The notes beneath the pieces are model-generated. The model had not been told where the DNA came from. It saw only the letters and a program-made list of their open reading frames with translations, and searched no databases. This document shows positions 33,206 to 47,000 of a stretch of DNA of 64,000 bases, piece after piece. The first letter of the stretch is position 1. The number at the start of each line of letters is the position of its first letter. Where the stretch lies: assembly GCA_036925085.1 (NCBI GenBank), contig JAUPFP010000004.1:262001-326000 (forward strand), read 5' to 3'. The position numbers and the translations under genes are program-made. The stretch comes from Brachycybe producta (Eukaryota > Arthropoda > Diplopoda > Playtdesmida > Andrognathidae).

Positions 33206-35569
33206 CAGACAGCTGAAAAAGCCTTATAGAAAGAATAGAAATAACTTCCTTGGTTCTAACAACCCCACCCCCCCCCCCGGGCTACGCCACTGAACGAATA
33301 AATAAACTAGTAATCTTTAATTTCTTTAAACTATTGACTTCAACCATACCCTTTCTAATATAAAACTGGTCTGTCCAACGATTCCAATCTACGAAAACGT
33401 GGTGGTCATGAATATCCGTTAGGTGCGCTTACTGTTTGATCCCGTTTTATTAATCAGTAACATGTTTCCATGGAAAAGAAGCCCTTTTTTATGCTATTTA
33501 GAATATTATCATCATAGAAAATATAATTTAAATATGCTAAAATAAATACTTATATAATATTTTAAGGTATAATGTTTTTAAATTAATACTTTAATATATT
33601 TGATATTATAATAAATTTGTATGATAGCCAATCTCCCTTTGCCTTTCTAAAGTATATAACACATGCTTCATCTTACGGTGTGGCAACTAAAAAGAAAACA
33701 ACTCCAATCTTAATTAAAATTTAATAGACTTTATTTTAAATTAATTTACCTCCAGAATCCATTAACTGATGACCAAAACGAATGACACCAATGTTCATAA
33801 ACCTGGCAAATACTTATGTTAGAATTTTATACATAAAATAATTTTAAAAGAAAAACAAACATTCATATTAAGTCCACAAAAAATAAATTAAAACTTCCCA
33901 ACTGAGGTATTATTTTATGCAAACTTTTAAAATTCAGCAATGGTTTCTTTTCAATATAAAATATTTTCAGTCTCACTTAAAGTAATCTACAAATTAATGA
34001 CTAAAATGACTTTTTATATTGTTTTATTTTTTTTTATAGTCACTAGGAAACCGGGGAACCCGGAGAAAAACCTATGACTGATTTTTTTGGGGAGGGCTAA
34101 TATTTTAGTACATGTATAATTTAAATATACAAAGATAGATAACAAAACGTAGCAATTATAACAATTTAAGTTAGAGTGAATTAAAATTATAAAAGACTAT
34201 CAATTATGAGCCTTATTGTTCCCAACTAACATATGTTGTGCAGTGAAAAACATAATTCATTATTACAAATTTAAAGAGCTCATACAAGTTTATCATATTT
34301 TATGAGTGAGCCCATTGAACATCGAGTCACCTATGAAAATGAAATCAACTTAACTTTAAAAAAATGCCTTAAAGGTTTTAGCTAATAATTAAAGAAACTA
34401 ATTAACACAAGAAAAAACTTCAACCTTCTAAAAAGTAACTTCAAAAACAGTGTTGGCCAACAACAACTACACTAAATAAATACCATAATATAACTGAATA
34501 ATGCTATAAATAAAGCTAAACAACACACTAAACAACTAACTAAAATTCTGAAAATATCTAACCAAAAAAACCATAATCTTAACAGAATAAGACTCCCAAA
34601 TGTCCAACAAACCCACACAAAAATATGACTATTTGTATGAGCTTATACTTAAATATTATCAAACAAGAAAAATATTAATATTTCCCACCATTTTCATAGT
34701 GCACAATACTGTGTATACCAACCCAAAGGTTTCTATCTATGTAAGGAACCAGTTCAATGCTGGCAATTACGAATACGGGCACGATAGTCACCTGGCAAAT
34801 AGAGATCGTAAGGTTCATTCCGAATTCAGAAATAATAGTTAATCTGCTTCAAATCATTCCCGAAATTATTTTTGGAAGAGAGCACTAACATTATTGAAAA
34901 AAGATTGGCTTATGGTTCAATCTGTTTTCCAAGAGCTCTCTTAAAAGTTTACATTCCCCACCAAGTTAAAAACACTAGTACAACTAGTGAATGTAAAACA
35001 ACCAATAGAAACAAATATATACACTGTATATAAAAGCTAAGTTTTGTTATCTTCTATGTATTCACATAAAGTAATTAAAAAAAGCACATAACAATAATTG
35101 ATTCAAATTTGAAACTAACAATAAAAATGCTAATTTATAATGATGAGAAGTCCCATCTCCAGAAAGATCAAAATCCAGCATCAATGTCCATCACTTAAAA
35201 ATGTGTGTAAAATCATTCCTGTACTTAATCTTTATCTTTAATAAAATAAGACGATGACCAAACCTTTGGTGTCTCTGCAACCAGTGACCCTCCCCAGGTG
35301 AAGATTCCTCCAGACACCTATAATACAATAAAAAAAATTCTAAAAAGATAATACATACATACAGTCAACTAAAAAGTTGACTTTTTTCCTCAAAAATAAA
35401 ATTTGTAATTGAATCTTAAATTTAAAAAAATATAATTACCTAAAACGTCTGGTCCAAGGGTGTTGGTTAACTCCAGAAAAACTCACTGAAAAAAAATCTG
35501 AAACAAAACTAAAAACACAACCTTTACGAAGGTTAAGAAAAATCCTCATGCAACCACATAATCAAGGTC

Positions 35570-38500
35570 AAATTATTTCTAAACTACTGGCAAAGTCCAT
35601 TTATATCTGACCTACTGGCAGTGTAAAGCAAAGCCCATTTATATCTGACCTACTGGCAGTGTAAAGCAAAGCCCATTTATATCTGACCTACTGGGAGTGT
35701 CCAGCAAAGCCCATTTATATCTGACCTACTGGCAGTGTCCAGCAAAGCCCATTTATTTCTGACCTACTGGCAGTGTCCAGCAAAGCCCATTTATATCTGA
35801 CCTACTGGCAGTGTCCAGCAAAGCCCATTTATATCTGACCTACTGGCAGTGTCCAGCAAAGCCCATTTACTTTTGACCTACTGGCAGTGTCCAGCAAAGT
35901 CCATTTATTTCTGACCTACTGTCAGTGTCCAGCAAAGCCCATTTATTTCTGACCTACTGGCAGTGTCCAGCAAAGCCCATTTATTTCTGACCTACTGGCA
36001 GTGTCCAGAAAAGCCCATTTATTTCTGACCTACTGGCAGTGTCCAGCAAAGCCCATTTATTTCTGACCTACTGGCAGTGTCCCGCAAAGCCCATTTATTT
36101 CTGACCTACTGGCAGTGTCCAGCAAAGCCCATTTATTTCTGACCTACTGGCAGTGTCCAGTAAGCCCATTTATTTCTGACCTACTGGCAGAGTCCAGCAA
36201 AGCCCATTTATTTCTGACCTACTGGCACTGTTCAGCAAAGCCCATTTATATCTGACCTACTGGCACTGTTCAGCAAAGCCAATTTATATCTGACCTACTG
36301 GCACTGTTCAGCAAAGCCAATTTATATCTGACCTACTGGCACTGTTCAGCAAAGCCCATTTATAACTGACCTACTGGCAGTGTCCAGCAAAGCCCATTTA
36401 TAACTGACCTACTGGCAGTGTCCAGCAAAGCCCATTTATTTCTGACCTACTGGCAGTGTCCAGCAAAGCCCATTTATATCTGACCTACTGGCAGTGTCCA
36501 GCAAAGCCCATTTACTTTTGACCTACTGGCAGTGTCCAGCAAAGTCCATTTATTTCTGACCTACTGTCAGTGTCCAGCAAAGCCCATTTATTTCTGACCT
36601 ACTGGCAGTGTCCAGCAAAGCCCATTTATTTCTGACCTACTGGCAGTGTCCAGCAAAGCCCATTTACTTCTGACCTACTGGCAGTGTCCAGCAAAGCCCA
36701 TTTATTTCTGACCTACTGGCAGTGTCCAGCAAAGCCCATTTATTTCTGACCTACTGGCAGTGTCCAGCAAAGCCCATTTATTTCTGACCTACTGGCAGTG
36801 TCCAGCAAAGCCCATTTATTTCTGACCTACTGGCAGTGTCCAGCAAAGCCCATTTATTTCTGACCTACTGGCAGTGTCCAGCAAAGCCCATTTATTTCTG
36901 ACCTACTGGCAGAGTCCAGCAAAGCCCATTTATTTCTGACCTACTGGCAGTGTCCAGCAAAGCCCATTTATTTCTGACCTACTGGCAGTGTCCAGCAAAG
37001 CCCATTTATATCTGACCTACTGGCAGTGTCCAGCAAAGCCCATTTATATCTGACCTACTGGCACTGTTCAGCAAAGCCCATTTATATCTGACCTACTGGC
37101 ACTGTTCAGCAAAGCCCATTTATATCTGACCTACTGGCAGTGTCCAGCAAAGCCCATTTATTTATGACCTACTGGCAGTGTCCAGCAAAGCCCATTTATA
37201 TCTGACCTACTGGCACTGTTCAGCAAAGCCCATTTATATCTGACCTACTGGCACTGTTCAGCAAAGCCCATTTATATCTGACCTACTGGCACTGTTCAGC
37301 AAAGCCCATTTATATCTGACCTACTGGCACTGTTCAGCAAAGCCCATTTATATCTGACCTACTGGCACTGTTCAGCAAAGCCCATTTATATCTGACCTAC
37401 TGGCACTGTTCAGCAAAGCCCATTTATATCTGACCTACTGGCACTGTTCAGCAAAGCCAATTTATATCTGACCTACTGGCACTGTTCAGCAAAGCCCATT
37501 TATAACTGACCTACTGGCAGTGTCCAGCAAAGCCCATTTATTTCTGACCTACTGGCAGTGTCCAGCAAAGCCCATTTATTTCTGACCTACTGGCAGTGTC
37601 CAGCAAAGCCCATTTATATCTGACCTACTGGCACTGTCCAGCAAAGCCTATTTATATCTGACCTACTGGCACTGTTCAGCAAAGCCCAATTATATCTGAC
37701 CTACTGGCACTGTTCAGCAAAGCCCATTTATATCTGACCTACTGGCACTGTTCAGCAAAGCCCATTTATATCTGACCTACTGGCACTGTTCAGCAAAGCC
37801 CATTTATATCTGACCTACTGGCACTGTTCAGCAAAGCCCATTTATATCTGACCTACTGGCACTGTTCAGCAAAGCCCATTTATATCTGACCTACTGGCAC
37901 TGTTCAGCAAAGCCCATGTATATCTGACCTACTGGCACTGTTCAGCAAAGCCCATGTATATCTGACCTACTGGCACTGTCCAGCAAAGCCCATTTATATC
38001 TGACCTACTGGCACTGTCCAGCAAAGCCCATTTATATCTGACCTACTGGCACTGTTCAGCAAAGCCCATTTATATCTGACCTACTGGCAGTGTCCAGCAA
38101 AGCCCATTAATATCTGACCTACTGGCAGTGTCCAGCAAAGCCCATTTATTTCTGACCTACTGGCACTGTCCAGCAAAGCCCATTTATATGACCTACTGGC
38201 ACTGTCCAGCAAAGCCCATTTATATCTGACCAACTGGCAGTGTCCAGCAAAGCCCATTTATATCTGACCTACTGGCAGTGTCCAGCAAAGCCCATTTATT
38301 TATGACCAACTGGCAGTGTCCAGCAAAGCCCATTTATATCTGACCTACTGGCAGTGTCCAGCAAAGCCCATTTATATCTGACCTACTGGCACTGTCCAGC
38401 AAAGCTTATTTATATCTGACCTACTGGCACTGTTCAGCAAAGCCCAATTATATCTGACCTACTGGCACTGTTCAGCAAAGCCCATTTATATCTGACCTAC

Positions 38501-41500
38501 TGGCACTGTTCAGCAAAGCTTATTTATATCTGACCTACTGGCACTGTTCAGCAAAGCCCAATTATATCTGACCTACTGGCACTGTTCAGCAAAGCCCATT
38601 TATATCTGACCTACTGGCACTGTCCAGCAAAGCCCATTTATATCTGACCAACTGGCAGTGTCCAGCAAAGCCCATTTATATCTGACCTACTGGCAGTGTC
38701 CAGCAAAGCCCATTTATATCTGACCTACTGGCAGTGTCCAGCAAAGCCCATTTATATCTGACCTACTGGCAGTGTCCAGCAAAGCCCATTTATATCTGAC
38801 CTACTGGCAGTGTCCAGCAAAGCCCATTTATATCTGACCTACTGGCAGTGTCCAGCAAAGCCCATTTATATCTGACCTACTGGCAGTGTCCAGCAAAGCC
38901 CATTTATATCTGACCAACTGGCAGTGTCCAGCAAAGCCTATTTATATCTGACCTACTGGCACTGTTCAGCAAAGCCCATTTATATCTGACCTACTGGCAC
39001 TGTCCAGCAAAGCTTATTTATATCTGACCTACTGGCACTGTTCAGCAAAGCCCAATTATATCTGACCTACTGGCACTGTTCAGCAAAGCCCATTTATATC
39101 TGACCTACTGGCACTGTCCAGCAAAGCCCATTTATATCTGACCAACTGGCAGTGTCCAGCAAAGCCCATTTATATCTGACCTACTGGCAGTGTCCAGCAA
39201 AGCCCATTTATTTATGACCAACTGGCAGTGTCCAGCAAAGCCCATTTATATCTGACCTACTGGCACTGTTCAGCAAAGCCCATGTATATCTGACCTACTG
39301 GCACTGTTCAGCAAAGCCCATTTATATCTGACCTACTGGCACTGTCCAGCAAAGCCCATTTATATCTGACCTACTGGCACTGTCCAGCAAAGCCCATTTA
39401 TATCTGACCTACTGGCACTGTTCAGCAAAGCCCATTTATATCTGACCTACTGGCAGTGTCCAGCAAAGCCCATTAATATCTGACCTACTGGCAGTGTCCA
39501 GCAAAGCCCATTTATTTCTGACCTACTGGCACTGTCCAGCAAAGCCCATTTATATGACCTACTGGCACTGTCCAGCAAAGCCCATTTATATCTGACCAAC
39601 TGGCAGTGTCCAGCAAAGCCCATTTATATCTGACCTACTGGCACTGTTCAGCAAAGCCCATTTATATCTGACCTACTGGCACTGTTCAGCAAAGCCCATT
39701 TATATCTGACCTACTGGCACTGTTCAGCAAAGCACATTTATATCTGACCTACTGGCACTGTTCAGCAAAGCCCATTTATATCTGACCTACTGGCAGTGTC
39801 CAGCAAAGCCCATTTATATCTGACCTACTGGCAGTGTCCAGCAAAGCCCATTTATATCTGACCTACTGGCAGTGTCCAGCAAAGCCCATTTATATCTGAC
39901 CTACTGGCAGTGTCCAGCAAAGCCCATTTATATCTGACCTACTGGCAGTGTCCAGCAAAGCCCATTTATATCTGACCTACTGGTAGTGTCCAGCAAAGTG
40001 CATTTATATCTGAACTACTGGCAGTGTCCAGCAAAGCCTATTTATATCTGACCTACTGGCAGTGTCCAGCAAAGCCCATTTATATCTGACCTACTGGCAG
40101 TGTCCAGCAAAGTCCATTTATTTCTGACCTACTGTCAGTTTCCAGCAAAGCCCATTTATTTCTGACCTACTGGCAGTGTCCAGCAAAGCCCATTTATTTC
40201 TGACCTACTGGCAGTGTCCAGCAAAGCCCATTTATTTCTGACCTACTGGCAGTGTCCAGCAAAGCCCATTTACTTCTGACCTACTAGCAGTGTCCAGCAA
40301 AGCCCATTTACTTCTGACCTACTGGCAGTGTCCAGCAAAGCCCATTTATTTCTGACCTACTGGCAGTGTGCAGCAAAGCCCATTTATTTCTGACCTACTG
40401 GCGGTGTCCAGCAAAGCCCATTTATTTCTGACCTACTGGCGGTGTCCAGTAAGCCCATTTATTGCTGACCTACTGGCAGAGTCCAGCAAAGCCCATTTAT
40501 TTCTGACCTACTGGCAGAGTCCAGCAAAGCCCATTTATATCTGACCTACTGGCAGTGTCCAGCAAAGCCCATTTATATCTGACCTACTGGCAGTGTCCAG
40601 CAAAGCCCATTTATATCTGACCTACTGGCAGTGTCCAGCAAAGCCCATTTATATCTGACCTACTGGCAGTGTCCAGCAAAGCCCATTTATATCTGACCTA
40701 CTGGCAGTGTCCAGCAAAGCCCATTTATTTATGACCTACTGGCAGTGTCCAGCAAAGCCCATTTATATCTGACCTACTGGCAGTGTCCAGCAAAGCCCAT
40801 TTATATCTGACCTACTGGCACTGTTCAGCAAAGCCCATGTATATCTGACCTACTGGCACTGTTCAGCAAAGCCCATGTATATCTGACCTACTGGCACTGT
40901 TCAGCAAAGCCCATTTATATCTGACCTACTGGCACTGTCCAGCAAAGCCCATTTATATCTGACCTACTGGCAGTGTCCAGCAAAGCCCATTTATATCTGA
41001 CCTACTGGCACTGTCCAGCAAAGCTTATTTATATCTGACCTACTGGCACTGTTCAGCAAAGCCCAATTATATCTGACCTACTGGCACTGTTCAGCAAAGC
41101 CCATTTATATCTGACCTACTGGCACTGTTCAGCAAAGCTTATTTATATCTGACCTACTGGCACTGTTCAGCAAAGCCCAATTATATCTGACCTACTGGCA
41201 CTGTTCAGCAAAGCCCATTTATATCTGACCTACTGGCACTGTCCAGCAAAGCCCATTTATATCTGACCAACTGGCAGTGTCCAGCAAAGCCCATTTATAT
41301 CTGACCTACTGGCAGTGTCCAGCAAAGCCCATTTATATCTGACCTACTGGCAGTGTCCAGCAAAGCCCATTTATATCTGACCTACTGGCAGTGTCCAGCA
41401 AAGCCCATTTATATCTGACCTACTGGCAGTGTCCAGCAAAGCCCATTTATATCTGACCTACTGGCAGTGTCCAGCAAAGCCCATTTATATCTGACCTACT

Positions 41501-44000
41501 GGCAGTGTCCAGCAAAGCCCATTTATATCTGACCAACTGGCAGTGTCCAGCAAAGCCTATTTATATCTGACCTACTGGCACTGTTCAGCAAAGCCCATTT
41601 ATATCTGACCTACTGGCACTGTCCAGCAAAGCTTATTTATATCTGACCTACTGGCACTGTTCAGCAAAGCCCAATTATATCTGACCTACTGGCACTGTTC
41701 AGCAAAGCCCATTTATATCTGACCTACTGGCACTGTCCAGCAAAGCCCATTTATATCTGACCAACTGGCAGTGTCCAGCAAAGCCCATTTATATCTGACC
41801 TACTGGCAGTGTCCAGCAAAGCCCATTTATTTATGACCAACTGGCAGTGTCCAGCAAAGCCCATTTATATCTGACCTACTGGCACTGTTCAGCAAAGCCC
41901 ATGTATATCTGACCTACTGGCACTGTTCAGCAAAGCCCATTTATATCTGACCTACTGGCACTGTCCAGCAAAGCCCATTTATATCTGACCTACTGGCACT
42001 GTCCAGCAAAGCCCATTTATATCTGACCTACTGGCACTGTTCAGCAAAGCCCATTTATATCTGACCTACTGGCAGTGTCCAGCAAAGCCCATTAATATCT
42101 GACCTACTGGCAGTGTCCAGCAAAGCCCATTTATTTCTGACCTACTGGCACTGTCCAGCAAAGCCCATTTATATGACCTACTGGCACTGTCCAGCAAAGC
42201 CCATTTATATCTGACCAACTGGCAGTGTCCAGCAAAGCCCATTTATATCTGACCTACTGGCACTGTTCAGCAAAGCCCATTTATATCTGACCTACTGGCA
42301 CTGTTCAGCAAAGCCCATTTATATCTGACCTACTGGCACTGTTCAGCAAAGCACATTTATATCTGACCTACTGGCACTGTTCAGCAAAGCCCATTTATAT
42401 CTGACCTACTGGCAGTGTCCAGCAAAGCCCATTTATATCTGACCTACTGGCAGTGTCCAGCAAAGCCCATTTATATCTGACCTACTGGCAGTGTCCAGCA
42501 AAGCCCATTTATATCTGACCTACTGGCAGTGTCCAGCAAAGCCCATTTATATCTGACCTACTGGCAGTGTCCAGCAAAGCCCATTTATATCTGACCTACT
42601 GGTAGTGTCCAGCAAAGTGCATTTATATCTGAACTACTGGCAGTGTCCAGCAAAGCCTATTTATATCTGACCTACTGGCAGTGTCCAGCAAAGCCCATTT
42701 ATATCTGACCTACTGGCAGTGTCCAGCAAAGTCCATTTATTTCTGACCTACTGTCAGTTTCCAGCAAAGCCCATTTATTTCTGACCTACTGGCAGTGTCC
42801 AGCAAAGCCCATTTATTTCTGACCTACTGGCAGTGTCCAGCAAAGCCCATTTATTTCTGACCTACTGGCAGTGTCCAGCAAAACCCATTTACTTCTGACC
42901 TACTAGCAGTGTCCAGCAAAGCCCATTTACTTCTGACCTACTGGCAGTGTCCAGCAAAGCCCATTTATTTCTGACCTACTGGCAGTGTGCAGCAAAGCCC
43001 ATTTATTTCTGACCTACTGGCGGTGTCCAGCAAAGCCCATTTATTTCTGACCTACTGGCGGTGTCCAGTAAGCCCATTTATTGCTGACCTACTGGCAGAG
43101 TCCAGCAAAGCCCATTTATTTCTGACCTACTGGCAGAGTCCATGAAAGCCCATTTATATCTGACCTACTGGCAGTGTCCAGCAAAGCCCATTTATATCTG
43201 ACCTACTGGCAGTGTCCAGCAAAGCCCATTTATATCTGACCTACTGGCAGTGTCCAGCAAAGCCCATTTATATCTGACCTACTGGCAGTGTCCAGCAAAG
43301 CCCATTTATATCTGACCTACTGGCAGTGTCCAGCAAAGCCCATTTATTTATGACCTACTGGCAGTGTCCAGCAAAGCCCATTTATATCTGACCTACTGGC
43401 AGTGTCCAGCAAAGCCCATTTATATCTGACCTACTGGCACTGTTCAGCAAAGCCCATGTATATCTGACCTACTGGCACTGTTCAGCAAAGCCCATGTATA
43501 TCTGACCTACTGGCACTGTTCAGCAAAGCCCATTTATATCTGACCTACTGGCACTGTCCAGCAAAGCCCATTTATATCTGACCTACTGGCACTGTCCAGC
43601 AAAGCCCATTTATATCTGACCTACTGGCACTGTCCAGCAAAGCCCATTTATATCTGACCTACTGGCACTCTTCAGCAAAGTCCATTTATATCTGACCTAC
43701 TGGCACTGTTCAGCAAAACCCATTTATATCAGACCTACTGGCACTGTTCAGCAAAGCCCATTTATATCTGACCTACTGGCACTGTTCAGCAAAGCCTATT
43801 TATACCTGACCTACTGGCACTGTTCAGCAAAGCCCATTTATACCTGACCTACTGGCACTGTTCAGCAAAGCCCATTTATACCTGACCTACTGGCACTGTT
43901 CAGCAAAGCCCATTTATACCTGACCTACTGGCACTGTTCAGCAAAGCCCATTTATATCTGACCTACTGGCACTGTTCAGCAAAGCCCATTTATATCTGAC
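35570..44000. repeat. Minisatellite block 1: 38-bp unit, about 220 copies
   Basis: This is a continuous head-to-tail array of 38-bp units. The unit contains CTACTGGCAGTGTCCAGCAA followed by AGCCCATTTATATCTGAC. Two common variants alternate: GGCAGTGTCCAG and GGCACTGTTCAG. Minor variants include CTTATTTA, CCAATTATA and CATGTATA. A few units are 35-37 bp. Because 38 is not a multiple of three and the unit contains stops on both strands, no long reading frame crosses it. Higher-order duplication is present: positions 38335-40953 and 40954-43572 repeat at exactly 2,619 bp with only a few differences seen. Confidence 0.95.
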
Positions 44001-47000
44001 CTACTGGCAATGTCCTGCAAAGCCAAATTATTTCTGCACTAACGGCAATGTCCTGCAAAGCCAAATTATTTCTGCACTAACGACAATGTCCTGCAAAGCC
44101 AAATTATTTCTGCACTAACGGCAATGTCCTGCAAAGCCAAATTATTTCTGCACTAACGGCAATGTCCTGCAAAGCCAAATTATTTCAAAACTATCGGCAA
44201 TGTCCTGCAAAGCCAAATTATTTCTGCACTAACGGAAATGTCCTGCAAAGCCAAATTATTTCTGCACTAACGGCAATGTCTTGCAAAGCCAAATTATTTC
44301 TGCACTAACGGCAATGCCCTGCAAAGCCAAATTATTTCTGCACTAACGGCAATGTCCTGCAAAGCCAAATTATTTCTGCACTAACGGCAGTGTCCTGCAA
44401 AGCCAAATTATTTCTGAACTAACGGCAATGTCCAGCAAAGAGAAATTATTTCTGAACAACGGCAATGTCCTGCAAAGCCAAATTATTTCTGAACTAACGG
44501 CAATGTGCTGCAAAGCCAAATTATTTCTGAACTAACGGCAATGTCCTGCAAAGCCAAATTATTTCTGAACTAACGGCAATGTGCTGCAAAGCCAGTTTAT
44601 TTCTAAACTAACGGCAATGTCCTGCAAAGCCAGTTTATTTCTAAACTAACGGCAATGTCCTGCAAAGCCAGTTTATTTCTAAACTAACGGCAATGTCCTG
44701 CAAAGCCAGTTTATTTCTAAACTAACGGCAATGTCCTGCAAAGCCAGTTTATTTCTAAACTAACGGCAATGTCCTGCAAAGCCAAATTATTTCTAAACTA
44801 ACGGCAATGTCCTGCAAAGCCAATGTATTTATAAACTAACGGCAATGTCCTGCAAAGCCAATGTGTTTATAAACTAACGGCAATGTCCTGCAAAGCCAAA
44901 TTATTTCTGCACTAACGGCAATGTCCTGCAAAGCCAAATTACTTCTGCACTAACGGCAATGTCCTGCAAAGCCAAATTATTTCTGCACTAACGGCAATGT
45001 CCTGCAAAGCCAAATTATTTCTGAACTAACGGCAATGTCCTGCAAAGCCAAATTATTTCTGAACTAACGGCAATGTCCTGCAAAGCCAAATTATTTCTAA
45101 ACTAACGGCAATGTCCTGCAAAGCCAAATTTTTTTCTGAACTAACGGCAATGTCCTGCAAAGCCAGTTTATTTCTGAACTAACGGCAATGTCCTGCAAAG
45201 CCAAATTACTTCTGCACTAACGGCAATGTCCTGCAAAGCCAATTTATTTATAAACGGCAATGTCCTGCAAAGCCAATTTATTTCTAAACTAACGGCAATG
45301 TCCTGCAAAGCCAAATTATTTCTAAACTAACGGCAATGTCCTGCAAAGCCAAATTTTTTTCTGAACTAACGGCAATGTCCTGCAAAGCCAGTTTATTTCT
45401 GAACTAACGGCAATGTCCTGCAAAGCCAAATTACTTCTGCACTAACGGCAACGTCCTGCAAAGCCAATGTATTTTTAAACTAACGGCAATGTCCTGCAAA
45501 GCCAAATTATTTCTAAACTAACGGCAATGTCCTGCAAAGCCAAATTATTTCTAAACTAACGGCAATGTCCTGCAAAGCCAAATTATTTCTAAACTAACAG
45601 CAATGTCCTGCAAAGCCAATGTATTTTTAAACTAACGGCAATGTCCTGCAAAGCCAAATTACTTCTGCACTAACGGCAATGTCCTGCAAAGCCAATTTAT
45701 TTATAAACGGCAATGTCCTGCAAAGCCAATTTATTTATAAACTAACGGCAATGTCCTGCAAAGCCAAATTATTTCTAAACTAACGGCAATGTCCTGCAAA
45801 GCCAGTTTATTTCTAAACTAACGGCAATGTCCTGCAAAGCCAGTTTATTTCTAAACTAACGGCAATGTCCTGCAAAGCCAGTTTATTTCTAAACTAACGG
45901 CAATGTCCTGCAAAGCCAGTTTATTTCTAAACTAACGGCAATGTCCTGCAAAGCCAGTTTATTTCTAAACTAACGGCAATGTCCTGCAAAGCCAGTTTAT
46001 TTCTAAACTAACGGCAATGTCCTGCAAAGCCAGTTTATTTCTAAACTAACGGCAATGTCCTGCAAAGCCAGTTTATTTCTAAACTAACGGCAATGTCCTG
46101 CAAAGCCAAATTTTTTTCTGAACTAACGGCAATGTCCTGCAAAGCCAGTTTATTTCTAAACTAACGGCAATGTCCTGCAAAGCCAAATTATTTCTGCACT
46201 AACGGCAATGTCCTGCAAAGCCAATGTGTTTATAAACTAACGGCAATGTCCTGCAAAGCCAAATTACTTCTGCACTAACGGCAATGTCTTGCAAAGCCAA
46301 TGTATTTCTAAACTACCGGCAATGTCCTTCAAAGCCAATGTATTTCTAAACTAATGGCAATGTCCTGCAAAGCCAAATTACTTCTGAACTAACGGCAATG
46401 TCCTGCAAAGCCAATGTGTTTATAAACTAACGGCAATGTCCTGCAAAGCCAATGTATTTTTAAACTAACGGCAATGTCCTGCAAAGCCAATTTATTTATA
46501 AACGGCAATGTCCTGCAAAGCCAATTTATTTATAAACTAACGGCAATGTCCTGCAAAGCCAATGTATTTTTAAACTAACGGCAATGTCCTGCAAAGCCAA
46601 ATTATTTCTAAACTAACGGCAATGTCCTGCAAAGCCAAATTATTTCTAAACTAACGGTAATGTCCTGCAAAGCCAAATTATTTCTAAACTAACAGCAATG
46701 TCCTGCAAAGCCAAATTATTTCTGCACTAACGGCAATGTCCTGCAAAGAGAAATTATTTCTGAACAACGGCAATGTCCTGCAAAGCCAAATTATTTCTGA
46801 ACTAACGGCAATGTCCTGCAAAGCCAAATTATTTCTGCACTAACGGAAATGTCCTGCAAAGCCAAATTATTTCTGCACTAACGGAAATGTCCTGCAAAGC
46901 CAAATTATTTCTAAACTAACGGCAATGTCCTGCAAAGCCAAATTATTTCTGAACTAATGGCAATGTCCTGCAAAGCCAATTTTTTTCTGAACTAACGGCA

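Larger units (their letters stand above)
32568..35569. other. Intergenic region upstream of NCKIPSD and left of the minisatellite
   Basis: It contains a family B element (32795-32995), a second small inverted-repeat element (about 33070-33205) and a C-run near 33265. From 33300 to 35569 the sequence is very AT-rich with no convincing exon; the 80-codon frame at 34600-34842 has no recognisable feature. The NCKIPSD promoter should be near 32570-32790. Confidence 0.5.

Noticed and set aside
34600-34842. 80-codon open frame
   Set aside because: No domain, splice context or recognised homologue; plausible by chance in this AT-rich stretch.
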